From the NCBI GenBank assembly GCA_015501055.1, contig JADNYV010000266.1, positions 1 to 48,357 on the forward strand: a stretch of 48,357 bases of DNA, in the 5' to 3' direction. Each line of letters begins with the position of its first letter. Position 1 is the first letter of the stretch. The notes below the pieces were generated by a model that was not told where the DNA came from, made no database searches, and saw only the letters and a program-made list of their open reading frames with translations. Shown piece after piece: positions 22,729 through 34,948 of the stretch. The translations under genes were made by a program, and so were the position numbers. Source of the stretch: Mucidula mucida. Its lineage: Eukaryota; Basidiomycota; Agaricomycetes; Agaricales; Physalacriaceae.

Positions 22729-23913
22729 ATGTCAGTCCCTCCCATTTCCCCGTCTTCTTCACCCCCCTCCAACGATGATAACCCCATGAACGGCATTCTC
22801 GCGGCTATGAAAACGCCACAGGCCAGTCGTGTCCTTGGCAAGCGCCCAACTCCCAATAATGAGGACTTCGACGAGCTCGAAGATGACAGTGCTCCGGGCG
22901 GTACCAGTGGTAACCCACTAACTACTAACCCGTTCACGACTCCCACCGGTCCTAACCCCAATGATTTGATTGCTGTCAAGAACTTCGCTGCGAGGAAGAA
23001 GCTCAAAACTGAGCAACTTGCCGAGGTCGAGGTTTTCCTTCAGGTGTGTCTTCGTTGTCAGCTCTAACTGCATACTAATTCCTGCATTCTCCACTCAGGA
23101 CCCGCCGCATGTTTGTGACGCCAAGACGTTTGCACTGCTCCATTCTGTCTTCAACAAAGTCGAGGAGATTGTTGTCGCGACACCTGCCTTTGAGGTCTCC
23201 GACGACCTACGCAAGAACATCAACTCGTATTCTGTGGCCATGCTTCTTTCCAGTCACATTGCCTCTTACAAGGGTGCTCCTGCGACGGACTCGCTTCTTG
23301 TGAGTCTTTTTGCCATTCCGTGGTCGAAGCCTGAACCATGTTTATCTCATAGAAACTCCTGCTCCGCCTTCCTCTAGGAATTCCCGCAGGCATTACAGCC
23401 AATGCCGCCGACTATAATCGACTCCAATCTGCTGTCAGCGACGCCCTCACTCAGACAAGGGCCACGTTCAAGAAACATGTATAATGTCTCCTTCATCGTT
23501 CCAGCCTTATCTCATGAATCCTTAGCTGGCTATCAGGAGGAAGGGTGGTCCCGAGCCCGACATATTTACTCTAGCCCGTACATTCATCAAGAACACCAAG
23601 TGTGAGCTCTCTGTGCCCCTTTGCTGTCGCATTGCCCTCATGGTGAGTGCCATATTTCTTCTCAAATGACTTTCCCTAACCCTCGACAGCGCATGGTTTT
23701 CAAGAAACACGCTGCGAACGACTTTTGGGATAAGCTCAATGCCCAGTATGCCGTGATTGTCCAGGTCGCGAAGGGTAGTGCTACGGCACTTGTCAGGTTG
23801 TTGTCATTATTGTCTTTACGCTTTCTTTTGCTGATATTGTTCCAGGGCTTTTGAATTCATCTACGAGAGCGACAAGAAGCAGCACATCGGAGACGGTTCG
23901 GGTGTAGGGCCTC

Positions 23914-23921
23914 GCCCGGAT
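23914..23921 (+). repeat. 8-base target-site duplication, left
   Basis: GCCCGGAT directly precedes the element's TAGAG terminus and is repeated exactly at 25205-25212. Eight bases is the hallmark length for hAT-superfamily insertions. Confidence 0.85.
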
Positions 23922-24165
23922 TAGAGTCGGACGCGAGTATAGAATAAAAAAAGTACTCACGAATAAACTCATACTCATCATGCAAGCCAAGAGTATACTC
24001 GCACGTGAGTAGAGTAGAGTCTAGAGTCTATGGTGAGTCTAGAGTTTCAGTTTGGGGCCACGAATACTCGATAGACTCATACTCATAAATATTCGTGAAT
24101 ACTCATGAGTATTCTTATATTCGTGAGTATTCGTGAGTATTCAGCTCCTAATATATATTTTTTGA

Positions 24166-24262
24166 ACAAAATGAACCCCGTGAGCATTGAACCCACGGAG
24201 CTCAGCCATTTCTGTGCATCAGCACAACAACGAGTATAACCACTGCGCCAAAAGGGCATATT
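24166..24262 (-). other. tRNA-like sequence inside the hAT element
   Basis: The minus strand reads TTGGCGCAGTGGTTATACTCG (exact A-box/D-arm) and then GTGGG-TTCAATG-CTCAC, a T-arm with five base pairs including one G-T and a B-box. The anticodon stem and acceptor stem are degenerate, so a working tRNA is unlikely. It is best explained as a tRNA-derived Pol III promoter (SINE head) captured by the element. Confidence 0.55.
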
Positions 24263-24566
24263 CATTATACAATTTCAGTCCAGATCACACATAATTAGGT
24301 AAAATGCCATTAGCAAAAAAAAGGACAAAGGCCATGAAGGCCATACAAAATGTTGTGCTACAAACAAACCTGATGCGAGTACTGTTGCGAAGCGACGCAT
24401 ACGACGCATCAGGTGAAGAGTATGATACATCTAATATACAAAAAAACTACAAAATCGTCCACAAAAACGAATACTCTACAGTCCGTGTGAGGACCTCTCG
24501 ACCGACTGGACGGATTCGGATGCAGACGCAGACGGAGGTGACGATTCCTCGGAGGATGCTGCACCG

Positions 24567-24947
24567 ATGGATGTTTCCGATTCAGAGGTGGAGGTTGTCG
24601 AGGAGGTTGTCGAGGAGGATGAGGTTGTCGAGGAGGACGAGGTGGTTGACGAGGATGAGGTGGTTGACGAGGATGGGGATGATGTTGAGGAGAACTTGTG
24701 GACCAAGAGGAAGGGGAAGGGCAAGGCTGTTGCACAGTCGGAGGAGATGGACTTTTCTGATTTCCGCGATGGTATGGATCCTGTCTCAGAGTTTGACACG
24801 GGTCATGATGGTGATGTTGAGATTGACGATGATGACGATGATCTCTATGAAACGATTGAGCAGGTAGTTTTGGTTCGACGGCGCAAGCCTGCTTCTTCAC
24901 CTCAGGATACTACTGATATGGATGCTACTGATATGGATATAACTTGA
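24567..24947 (+). CDS. Acidic low-complexity ORF in the hAT element
   Basis: This 126-codon ORF begins MDVSDSEVEVVEE, continues with Glu/Asp/Val repeats (VVDEDEVVDEDG), a KRKGKGKA basic patch and a DDDDDLYETIEQ segment, and ends with TDMDATDMDIT. The other frames and strand are also open because of the GAGGA/GACGA repeats, so openness alone is weak evidence. It could be the tail of a former transposase or a chance product. No domain is recognised. Confidence 0.3.
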   Translation: MDVSDSEVEVVEEVVEEDEVVEEDEVVDEDEVVDEDGDDVEENLWTKRKGKGKAVAQSEEMDFSDFRDGMDPVSEFDTGHDGDVEIDDDDDDLYETIEQVVLVRRRKPASSPQDTTDMDATDMDIT

Positions 24948-25204
24948 TACACTTACGACCTACTTACTTTAATCTTCACTGTCTTTATGTTTGAATTTGC
25001 TTGCTGATACGTGAGTATACTCGAGTATACTCGGATCGTACTCGAGTACTCGAATACTCGAGACTCATGAAGTACTCTCGAGTAGAGTAGATATTCGAGT
25101 AGAGTCTCGAGTGAAGACTCGAGTCTTGAGTATTGGGTTTGAGGTAAGAGTTACTCATACGATGAGTCCGAATATACTCGAGTATGGACTCGTGTCCATC
25201 TCTA

Positions 25205-25212
25205 GCCCGGAT
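25205..25212 (+). repeat. 8-base target-site duplication, right
   Basis: An exact copy of 23914-23921 (GCCCGGAT) directly follows the element's ...CTCTA end. Host coding sequence continues in frame from 25213. Confidence 0.85.
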
Positions 25213-25362
25213 GCCAGCATCAGCGGTATACAGCAGCAGGTTGATGACCTGATGCTTGCCGCACAGTTGGATGTGATGACCACTGCCGCCGCCGCCACAT
25301 CTGCAGCCCAGCAGGCTGCCAAGTCGTCGTCGCCCAACGTGTTCACCTCTCAAGCGGCGTAG

Positions 25363-25699
25363 TCGCGACTCGCCATCAAGTAGCCATTCACCTCGCATAC
25401 CCCACAGTCATTACAGCATCATGCCTTACCGCCCTTGTGCCAGTCTCATATATCATAGCCGTAGTCATTTCGCATTCTTCCACTGTTTTCATAATGCTAT
25501 TTTAATGATTTTGATTTTTTAAACCCTGCTGTGATTCCTAAGGTGTCTGTGTAACATGCAGAGCCTACAATAAAATGAGGTGGGTACCTCAGCTAGCCAA
25601 CATCTCTTCAACCTTACAACAACAGGATCACCATGGCTGTCAAACGAGAATGTTGATGTCGGGACTCGATGCACTTGACATGGTTCCCCGCCGTTTGCC
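25363..25699. other. Intergenic, no supported gene
   Basis: This is the 3' flank of gene G and the approach to the right-arm P450/R1 debris. No gene is seen. Confidence 0.4.
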
Positions 25700-26085
25700 C
25701 ACATGGAATCCATCTTGACGACTCCCTTGAAGCCATCCGCCGTCGGGTCCCCTGGATCAAGGGTCTCCCCCATTACGATTTCTGATGGCTTCCACATGGA
25801 CTCCGACTTGCAGCAAGGTGAGAAGCTCATGTGTCACGCACAATCGTTCCACCTCGATCCAACCTGGAGGCACTTTGGCGGTGTAAGGATTGATACGACA
25901 TTGTTTGACCCCACTAAGCCAGCTGTGTCGCAATCAGGTATACAGGATCGCCTCCGGGAAGAACTGGCTCAACTCAGTTCATGGGCCGACACGAAGTACA
26001 AGCAGCTCATTTCTTCGCTGCGATATAACAATGCGGTCGTGCACAAGAGTCCTTCTGCGCCCTCACCCTCCTATGATGGACAAAA
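25700..26085 (+). pseudogene. Cytochrome P450 fragment (right, first copy)
   Basis: FHLDPTWRHFGGVRI and DTTLFDPTKPAV are followed by IQDRLREELAQLSS and KQLISSLRYNNAVVHK, matching P450 J-K helices. The K-helix ExxR is lost (HKSPSAP). The same helix segment is repeated near 26.56-26.70 kb, on the other side of the R1 copy. No haem-binding region. Confidence 0.7.
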
Positions 26086-26550
26086 CTCGCCGTGTCCCAG
26101 AACTGTCAGCGGCTCTTGGATGCTCTTCTGCACTCAGCACCTCCTTTCTTCATAGGGTACTCTCAACCCTCTAGCTCTTATAGAACACAAAAGGGCTACA
26201 GGATTGACAGAATCTATTATATGCATATCAGAGAAAGAGACAGAAAGGCCCGGTCCCTTGTGCTGAGAAAACAAATGGGCGAGGCTTACATTACCAAGCA
26301 TAATGCAGTGAAAAGTCTGGGACTTTCATCTTTCCTCGAGTCAGTGCAACCACACACTACCCCATATCTACACACTATCCAATGACCCACTATCAACAAA
26401 CTATTCAACTACTACCCACTATCAACAAACTATCCAACTTCTACCCACTATCGCGCTGACTCCTTTTTCTCGCATGCACTTTTGGTATTTCTAGTACTAT
26501 GTGGTTTCCTTGCAGCTTCCGTTTGGCTGCCCTTTCTAATCAATATGTAG
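26086..26550 (+). repeat. Dispersed repeat R1, right-arm copy
   Basis: This matches the reverse complement of 8.66-9.05 kb closely, from the 'cagcacctcctttcttcatagg' border to 'cttccgtttggctgcc'. CACTATC-type short repeats lie near 26.36-26.45 kb. It is flanked on both sides by P450 J-K helix fragments, suggesting R1 and part of a P450 gene were duplicated together. Confidence 0.65.
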
Positions 26551-27000
26551 TCCATTAGGTATCCAGGATCGCCTTCGGGAAGAACTGTATCAATTCAGTT
26601 CATCCGACCCGACGTACAAACAGCTCACTTCTGCACTGTTACCAGTATATTGATCCGGTCGTGCACGAAACTCTAGGTACTCACCCTCCTTTCAGTCATG
26701 TCGTACGGCCATTCCTTCCTCTACACGTTCACTTCATCTCAAGTTTCAGGTGGCTGAAGATGACACTGTACCGCTCTCCGTCCCTATCAAGACTACAGAT
26801 GCAAGAGCAAGTTTTGTCGCCAAAGGCACAGTCGTATCAATAGCGCTTTGAATAGGTCGGAGGACCGGATGCGGAAGCGTACATTCCTGAGCGCTGGCTG
26901 GTCGAGAATGTGCTGGCGATACAGGCACTTATTGACATACATCGAGGGGACAAGGACGTGTCTAGGGAAGCAATTCGATATTACGGAGTTCAAGATGAGG
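26551..27000 (+). pseudogene. Cytochrome P450 fragment (right, second copy)
   Basis: IQDRLREELYQFSS, YKQLTSALLPVY and VVHETLGTHPP match the J-K helices, with the ExxR Arg changed to Gly. After a presumed intron, EDDTVPLSVPIKTT, KGTVVSIAL, NRSED and AYIPERWLVEN match the segment up to the PERW motif. Stop codons and frame changes interrupt it and there is no haem-binding Cys loop. It mirrors the left-arm fragment. Confidence 0.75.
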
Positions 27001-27450
27001 GTTTGAAGCTCGTACCAGTAACGTGTAGGCGGCGCTATGGAATTATAAGTTTGAATTCGAGGCGGGGAAGGAGGATACTCATGGAGATTGGCAAGTTTCC
27101 GTCTAGGCCGAAGGGGATGTCGGTGGATGGGCCGTATGTGCCGTTGAGAGTCAGGCATGTGTAAAGAAGACATGTATCTGGGGCTCCCCTTGGGCGCCGT
27201 TTTCAATCATGGAAGATTCAATACGATATGGAATGTAAGTTACATAAAGCATGAGTCAGTACATGTGGCAATGTAGATGTCCATAGAGTAGTAGATATAG
27301 TGCGGGGCAGATATATGTGATATGTACATAGGAGTAGTGATATGATATGATACGCCTTACCAGAGGCAATTTAAATAAACATATTCGTTTGAACGGCGTA
27401 TACATACGGGGAAGCGCGGTTAGCGAGAACCTCAAGTCTCCTCCTCAGAG
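27001..27450. other. Right arm, AT-rich tail without a gene
   Basis: This is the mirror of about 7.66-8.10 kb. It contains the 3' flank of the F-box gene and no gene of its own. Confidence 0.5.
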
Positions 27451-28743
27451 TCAAGGCTTGCGAGGTGGGATGGCACCTGGGTACCCAACATAGTTGCTGA
27501 GCGCGCGACTGGCACCGCTGACATGCATGTGAATCAGGGATTCAAGGCGTCGCATGGATTGGAGTGTGATGGGGAGGTCGAATTCCGGTATCTTGCACTT
27601 CCCCACCTCCCACTGTTCCAGCGAGAGCGGAGGAGTGGGAGCAAAGTCCCGGAAGGGGATCCTTTCCAATGTTACATACTCGACTTTATCAAGCGGGATG
27701 ACAGCCATGATAGTCAACAACATTTCCTTGGCGTCGGCGTCCTGGATGCGTGCATCACAATGACCTTTCAGCGAGAAGCTGCGGAGGTTCGGCATCGCGA
27801 TGTATGGCAGGAACGTGGAGACTTCTTTGCCCGTTGTGTAGGCGAGGTGGAACGTAGTGAGCGACGAGAGAACGAGTGGCTCGCCCAGAGGAGGATCCGC
27901 TTCGAACCTGTGGATCTGAAGCACGTACGAGAGCTCCAAGATCTTCAACGTGTCCTTTACACCCGTAAGAATTGCAAGCAAGTTACGAGTCGTCGGCCTA
28001 TCCAAGCCAGGGATATTGCTGAGGCGGAATTCAGTAACGCCGGTGCAGGAGAACCTCGACCAGGAGTACACGCTGGAGGTGATAGACACCACCTCCAGGC
28101 GCGGTGGAATGTAGACCGGTCCCTCATGAGAAGCGGACAAGAACGGCGCCTTTACATTCCAGTACGTGTATCCTGCCATGAGGAAACTGTACTCTCTGGC
28201 GAGAGCACTAGAACGAACACACTCCTGCTTCCAGAAGCGAAGATTGGGGAGATTGCGGCAGTCCGCGAGTGCTTTGGTGACCACGAGATGGTGGGTCCAG
28301 CACGTCCCTTTTATACGGAAGGAGCGGATACGGTGTGAATGCCTGAGCAGGAGAGACATCAAGCCCTCGCACAACTCAATAGAGAATTTATTAACAGTCT
28401 TCTGGTCTTCGTCGGGGGGAGAGGTGAACTCGACGTCGAGGGGCTTGGAACGGGACAGACTGAGTGCGAGATTCAGAGTTGGGAACACCAATTCAGCGTT
28501 GGTGTCTGTAAGGCGAATCCTATAGTTGGGTGTGCGAGCATCGATCTGAATGGTGGACCAAAGCGACGGCATCTCCTTGACCAGCGTCTGGAGATCTCTG
28601 CAGACGGCGCAAAGACGCAGAAGGGTCTTTGCGACAGGCAAAGCGAATAAGCCTGGAACGAGCTGAATAATGTCTGAAAGAATCTCATTGGGCATGCCAA
28701 GAAGAGACGGGGTAGCACATCGATTGAGCGTAGACATTGCCAT
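27451..28743 (-). CDS. F-box protein (intact copy)
   Basis: This is an uninterrupted 430-codon coding region. The N-terminus carries an F-box (residues about 12-60: LGMPNEILSDIIQLV, LLRLCAVCRDLQTLV, PSLWSTIQI), the SKP1-binding element of SCF ubiquitin ligases. The rest is a long substrate-side region with recurrent leucine spacing, as is usual for the many fungal F-box proteins with LRR-like tails; the target is unknown. Two in-frame ATGs (28743 and 28737) lie just after the acceptor of a 55-base 5' UTR intron (28752-28806). The left arm carries a broken copy of this gene. Confidence 0.88.
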   Translation of the reverse strand: MAMSTLNRCATPSLLGMPNEILSDIIQLVPGLFALPVAKTLLRLCAVCRDLQTLVKEMPSLWSTIQIDARTPNYRIRLTDTNAELVFPTLNLALSLSRSKPLDVEFTSPPDEDQKTVNKFSIELCEGLMSLLLRHSHRIRSFRIKGTCWTHHLVVTKALADCRNLPNLRFWKQECVRSSALAREYSFLMAGYTYWNVKAPFLSASHEGPVYIPPRLEVVSITSSVYSWSRFSCTGVTEFRLSNIPGLDRPTTRNLLAILTGVKDTLKILELSYVLQIHRFEADPPLGEPLVLSSLTTFHLAYTTGKEVSTFLPYIAMPNLRSFSLKGHCDARIQDADAKEMLLTIMAVIPLDKVEYVTLERIPFRDFAPTPPLSLEQWEVGKCKIPEFDLPITLQSMRRLESLIHMHVSGASRALSNYVGYPGAIPPRKP

Positions 28744-28751
28744 TGTTCAGC

Positions 28752-28806
28752 CTTTGGAATAAATCGTCAGTTGTTAGACGTGATAAAAGCGTGAGTTGAG
28801 ACTTAC
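28752..28806 (-). other. 5' UTR intron of the F-box gene
   Basis: GTAAGT at 28806 and ...TTCCAAAG ending at 28752 on the minus strand. Reading through the upstream exon in frame meets a stop directly after the splice, so the upstream exon is leader rather than coding. Confidence 0.55.
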
Positions 28807-28919
28807 TGAGGTGATCGAGATCGAAATGGAGTCCGGAGTGGCGAGATTGAGAGAGGGTGATGGAGAGAGGAAGAGTACAGGCGATGTCTAATCTATGCCA
28901 GAGTCGCCGGGCCACCGGA

Positions 28920-28925
28920 ATTATA
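28920..28925 (-). promoter_or_regulatory. Putative TATA element of the F-box gene
   Basis: The minus strand reads GCTATAATTCC about 180 bases before the ATG, conserved in the broken left copy. With a short leader and the 55-base intron this is a plausible core promoter position. Confidence 0.35.
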
Positions 28926-29480
28926 GCGCGTGGGGTTTGTGGACGCGTCTGTTTGTTCCCCGTTTTGGGTGCCCATTGTTCAATGGCCATATACCAAAAG
29001 GGGTTACCGTTTACGTAGTATGCGATGGTCATAGTTCGAACATTGGAGACTCCTTCATATGCTATAGAACTTGTCGTTGCAGGGTGAATGGGGCGTCGTA
29101 TAAGATAACCTGGCGATGCGCGTCGCGTACCGCAGCCTGAGACAGCCAGACATCTAGAGATATACCTCTGATTGCAGTGGACACCGATGAGAAAGAAAAG
29201 GCCGTTGTATTCTTCATTGTGCTGGGCTTTTAGGAGAATCCGGTATAGTAGCAGACTGGTGAGGAGCATCGAGTTTGCGACACCGAGAAATCTGGAGATA
29301 TGCCGCGACGATTCTGGATCACAATGAGAATGGAAAGACCATCGCTTGAGTTTTTAGGAGAAACCGCCACATTTAATTTTGCGGACAGCTCGAAATTGGC
29401 CATGTGCCCGTGGACGTCAAGGAAGGAACTGCCTGAGGATAGACTTTCTCAACCAAGTTGCGAAAAAGTGGCGTCGCCCT
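28926..29480 (-). repeat. Right arm, upstream region of the F-box gene
   Basis: This is the mirror of about 5.79-6.23 kb. The homology ends near 29.45 kb. A long ORF on the minus strand overlaps the promoter and 5' leader; it is not supported as a gene because the left copy does not keep its frame. Confidence 0.5.
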
Positions 29481-30440
29481 GTCAGAGATTTGATACAGTT
29501 TCAAAACGGATCGTCAGTTTTTCGTGGATTGCCGACATGCCGCTGACCGTATCAACGGCACGGCCCGAGGTCACCAAAACTTTTTCTTCTCAACCACGAA
29601 CAACAACAACAACAACAACAACAACGAGCAAGTCCTCGCGCACAGTGCGCATTCTGCCAACGACGATGGCCACGTAGCACGGTAGCGGGCCCCGTAGATG
29701 TCTGTTGTTCCCGGCGAGGACGCGTTTACATCGCAGAGAACGTCGACCGACGACGGCTTTCGGATACGGTGCGTACACGTCGCGTTATTGCAGGCTCTTT
29801 GTTTATAATCATTGTAAGGCATGGCGACCTTTTTCTGCCCGCGGATCTGCCCTATCGTCGTGTTGGAAGGTGATATCCGCATAGTAGCCGAATTGTTGGC
29901 CAAAGCTTTGCATGATCGCCTTTTGGAATTGCCTGTTGTCTAGAAAGGTGTGTACGATTTCCTGTTCCCCCTCTCTGATGATACCCATCCATACCGAGAC
30001 GGCGACGGTCTCCGATGAGCCATACTCGTAACATGCATCACCAACTGATCTTTTCCTTCGCCTGTAATATTGCTCTCCGATTTACAGTTCGCTGACTTCA
30101 TTCTCTAGATACCGCGTACGGTACAACGGAAAGACCACGTTCATAAAACTCGTCATTCTAGAACGGTAAGTTCCTCCCCTCTTGGTCGACGAGATGAAAC
30201 GTTAGTGGGCGACAACTAAACCTATGCACACGCCACCCTGGGACCTTCTCTCCTCGATTTCCGATTTCGTCTTTCACGACCCCGAATTTACCTGTCCTTT
30301 GTTAGGCTTGGTTCACCTGATTTTTGAACATTGTTAGAGGTAAGCTGTCTTCTCTCCCTGTCTGATGATGTTCCAAAATATACAAGCATATGTCCGAATC
30401 TGCATGACGGACAAATTTATCGTCTGACCTTCTTCCTCGT
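29480..30440. repeat. Outer right arm of the inverted duplication
   Basis: This matches 2.87-3.76 kb in reverse orientation. On the minus strand about 80 codons stay open from about 30.05 to 29.81 kb (VGDACYEYGSSETVAVSVW, EIVHTFLDNRQFQ, FGYYADITFQHDD). A second frame is also open across part of it, and neither resembles a family I know. This could be one exon of an unrecognised gene. Confidence 0.45.
29599..29625 (+). repeat. (AAC)9 microsatellite
   Basis: Nine uninterrupted AAC units. They account for the Val- or Leu-rich runs in overlapping short ORFs on the minus strand. Confidence 0.95.
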
Positions 30441-31617
30441 TGCCTTCACTTATTATCGTGTTGCTGATTCTTCACCCAGGCATATACCTAGATAGCTCTG
30501 ACGTATTTGCTTGTCGTTATCGTCGCAGGTATGTCATAAACGGGTTCTATTGGAATCATGCTTATTCGGCTGTAGTTTAGTAACGTTGGCCGAATATATC
30601 TCGTACCATGCAGCGCATTTCTACAATGCGGGGCATGACGGATGCGCCGTATGGTAACTGGTTCATTAAAATATCACTCGTCTACTTATGTGGGTCGAAT
30701 CTTGAAGAATACACCCCTCGTCTCTTCCTTCCGACTATATGATCATATTCGCAATGGCTAGGGTCCTGGGACGCGTTATTATCCTCTTTTCTGTCAGGAA
30801 CATCCATCCTCAGTGAATGATCCTTCTTTGACTGACAAGGTCGTATGCCAATCTGCGCTTGTGTTACCGAGCGCGATGAGCAATAAATGGGACCTGACGC
30901 CTTAACAATGGGCCGCGAAGTGCTGGTCCTGGGCGACGTCCAAGTCACGATCTCAAGGATAGCAGCAGGGGACAGCGGAACTCAAAAATGTTAGCATTGA
31001 TTCGTCCATCTTCGCGTCATGGTGGCTACGACGGTTACACTCGATGTCTCGTCAGGGATGGGTATAGTATTCCAGCCGATGAACCTCTTGCGAGCGTCGC
31101 GACAGCATTCGCCACTCCTGCCGGACCTGAGTGCTAAAGTGCCGAGGACCTGCTGCGCGTACCTGTTGGGCCTGTCATGGTTAGCGCATTGGGTATACAT
31201 CCGGATGTACCTGGACTACCAGAGGCTAGTCTAGCGAGTTTTCCTGATTACTCTCGAGGATCGTCTTGTCTTTGTCGGTAATTCTAAATTTTTGGAGCGC
31301 GTTAAACTACTCAAAGAGACTCGTGTCAGAAACCAACGGAGCGCTACAGCGCTACAGGGGCCGAGTTTCGAACGATCCGTCAGAATTAAATTTCGAATGG
31401 ATGGTGTTAAACAGTTATCTACAGCGACGATGCCCGAGACTGGCCCGCGATAAACACCGATGGACCCTTGGCTTGTACACACACAGGTCCACCAACAGCA
31501 TCGGCAGGCGTAATTCCTTGACGATCATTTCTTCCAACTGCTCAGTCAGATCCGGGCCTGACTTGGCTGCTCTCGATATATAACTGCCCAGTCGTCGCCC
31601 CTTCCTTACGCTCCAAA
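30441..31617. other. Intergenic, upstream of the carboxylesterase
   Basis: No supported gene. Short ORFs of up to about 105 codons occur on both strands without recognisable domains. Confidence 0.45.
31577..31583 (+). promoter_or_regulatory. Putative TATA box of the carboxylesterase gene
   Basis: TATATAA lies 41 bases before the ATG at 31618, which implies a very short leader. Confidence 0.4.
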
Positions 31618-34041
<2,424 letters not shown>

Positions 34042-34419
34042 CATAGTCATACTGAGGATACTCTGTACAACGGAATTTATAATTATTATTGTAGGCTGTT
34101 TCTAGCTTTGCTTGGGAGGTTGCTGATTTGTATTGGTCACTGGTGCAGTGGTTAGTTCAAGAATGACGGTGCAGAATCATAATCCCAACTGTCAACGTTC
34201 GCTGTGTTTGTCGTTTCAAAAGCTCCTATGTGCCTCGCTGTTGATGAAACGGGGTCTTCGGAATTAGCGCGCGCTCAAAGCGCGGCTAGACTTCGGTACA
34301 GTGCTTCGAGTTGAGTCACGGCACAACAAGCCTTTGATCAAGAATGAGGTTCGACCTAGCTGCCTCCTGCTTCTTTCATTCCTTGCATGTTACACAAGAC
34401 AGGAAGTGTAGTGCGCAAT
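34042..34419. other. Intergenic, no supported gene
   Basis: This is the 3' flank of the carboxylesterase. No coding region or known element is visible. Confidence 0.45.
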
Positions 34420-34570
34420 GGATCCTTGCTCTATACATGTCAGAGAAAGGAAGAGGACGCTCCGTTTGGACGCTGAGATGAGTACCGTGTTCGCTCAGGG
34501 GTCTCCTATCCTCTAAACAAACTAACCTACATACTACCGACCAACTATTCCCACTAAGTTACTACTATTC
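34420..34570 (+). repeat. Dispersed repeat R1, worn copy
   Basis: 'ctctatacatgtcagagaaagg', 'acgctgagatgag', a 'ctattcccactaag' stretch and 'gacctttttcgtg' follow the order of the other R1 copies but are more diverged. It lies directly before the degenerate family member E, as copy 1 lies before gene A. Confidence 0.4.
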
Positions 34571-34948
34571 ATGACCTTTTTCGTGAGCTTGGATGAGCGT
34601 CTCGAATCGCAGTTGACGAATGCTGTGCCATCGGCCGATCATCTGGGCGACTTGAACACGACGTTGCACCTCTACTACTACCACTGCGGCCACAACCCCC
34701 ATCGGCATCTCAAAAGAACACTTCAAAATACGCTCGATGCTGTCACTAGAGATGTCCCCATCGCCGGTGCGGCGCAATTTCGCGCTTACCAGCGGATTCT
34801 CTGCTTGCGCGACGGTCTCCCTTTCATCGGTACACGTCTTACTATAAAGCGACAGCACTTGCAAGCTGTGCTCGCCTCACTCCGTCACTGCATCCAATGG
34901 TCTGCCTATTCCCCCTTACAAGCTATATACCATCCGCCGCCGCTGTAG
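34571..34948 (+). pseudogene. Gene E: degenerate GVPE-WH family copy
   Basis: The 125-codon ORF keeps part of an A-type module (TLDAVTRDVPIAG, RAYQRILCLRDGLPFIGTRL, LQAVLASLRHC), which aligns with AVDALSRN..., RLRNGRLFIGERL and LPAVLVSLPF of gene A. The GVPE-WH end, the linker and the C-terminal region are missing, and the ORF stops soon after. No 5' UTR intron is evident. It is most likely a decayed duplicate of the R1-gene A block. Confidence 0.6.

Larger units (their letters stand above)
23922..25204 (+). mobile_element. hAT-type DNA transposon, probably non-autonomous
   Basis: The element is 1283 bases long. The left end reads TAGAGTCGGACGCGAGT; the right end, on the other strand, reads TAGAGATGGACACGAGT, an imperfect terminal inverted repeat starting with the hAT-typical TAGAG. 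It is flanked by GCCCGGAT on both sides. Both subterminal regions are dense in short ACTCG/CGAGTA and GAGTATTC motifs, as expected for transposase-binding subterminal repeats. I see no hAT transposase domain; the only sizeable ORF is acidic and low-complexity. It probably depends on an autonomous relative. Confidence 0.88.
22729..25362 (+). pseudogene. Gene G: uncharacterised protein split by a hAT element
   Basis: I do not recognise a named domain. The start at 22729 (MSVPPISPSSSPPS) follows a CCACC context. Exons splice cleanly: the first ends at 23043 (...AEVEVFLQ), then DPPHVCDAKTFALLH from 23099, KLLLRLPLGIPAGITAN, LAIRRKGGPEPDIFTLAR, RMVFKKHAANDFWDKLNA and AFEFIYESDKKQHIGD. The last exon reads GVGPRPD and is then cut at 23921 by a mobile element. 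Beyond the element it resumes at 25213 with ASISGIQQQVDDLM and ends PNVFTSQAA at 25362. With the element and one target copy removed the frame is continuous. As it stands, translation would enter the element. The sequence resembles an expanded basidiomycete family with a Ser/Pro-rich acidic N-terminus; its function is unknown. Confidence 0.75.

Noticed and set aside
24304..24900. Arg-rich (+) and Pro/Ser-rich (-) long ORFs in the hAT element
   Set aside because: They arise from the same GA-rich low-complexity tract read in other frames.
27523..28338. 271-codon ORF antisense to the F-box gene
   Set aside because: A shadow of the intact F-box coding region; no recognisable domain and not kept in the left copy.
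28685..29269. 194-codon ORF upstream of the F-box gene
   Set aside because: It runs through the putative promoter, leader and a spliced intron of the F-box gene, and the left copy does not keep its frame.
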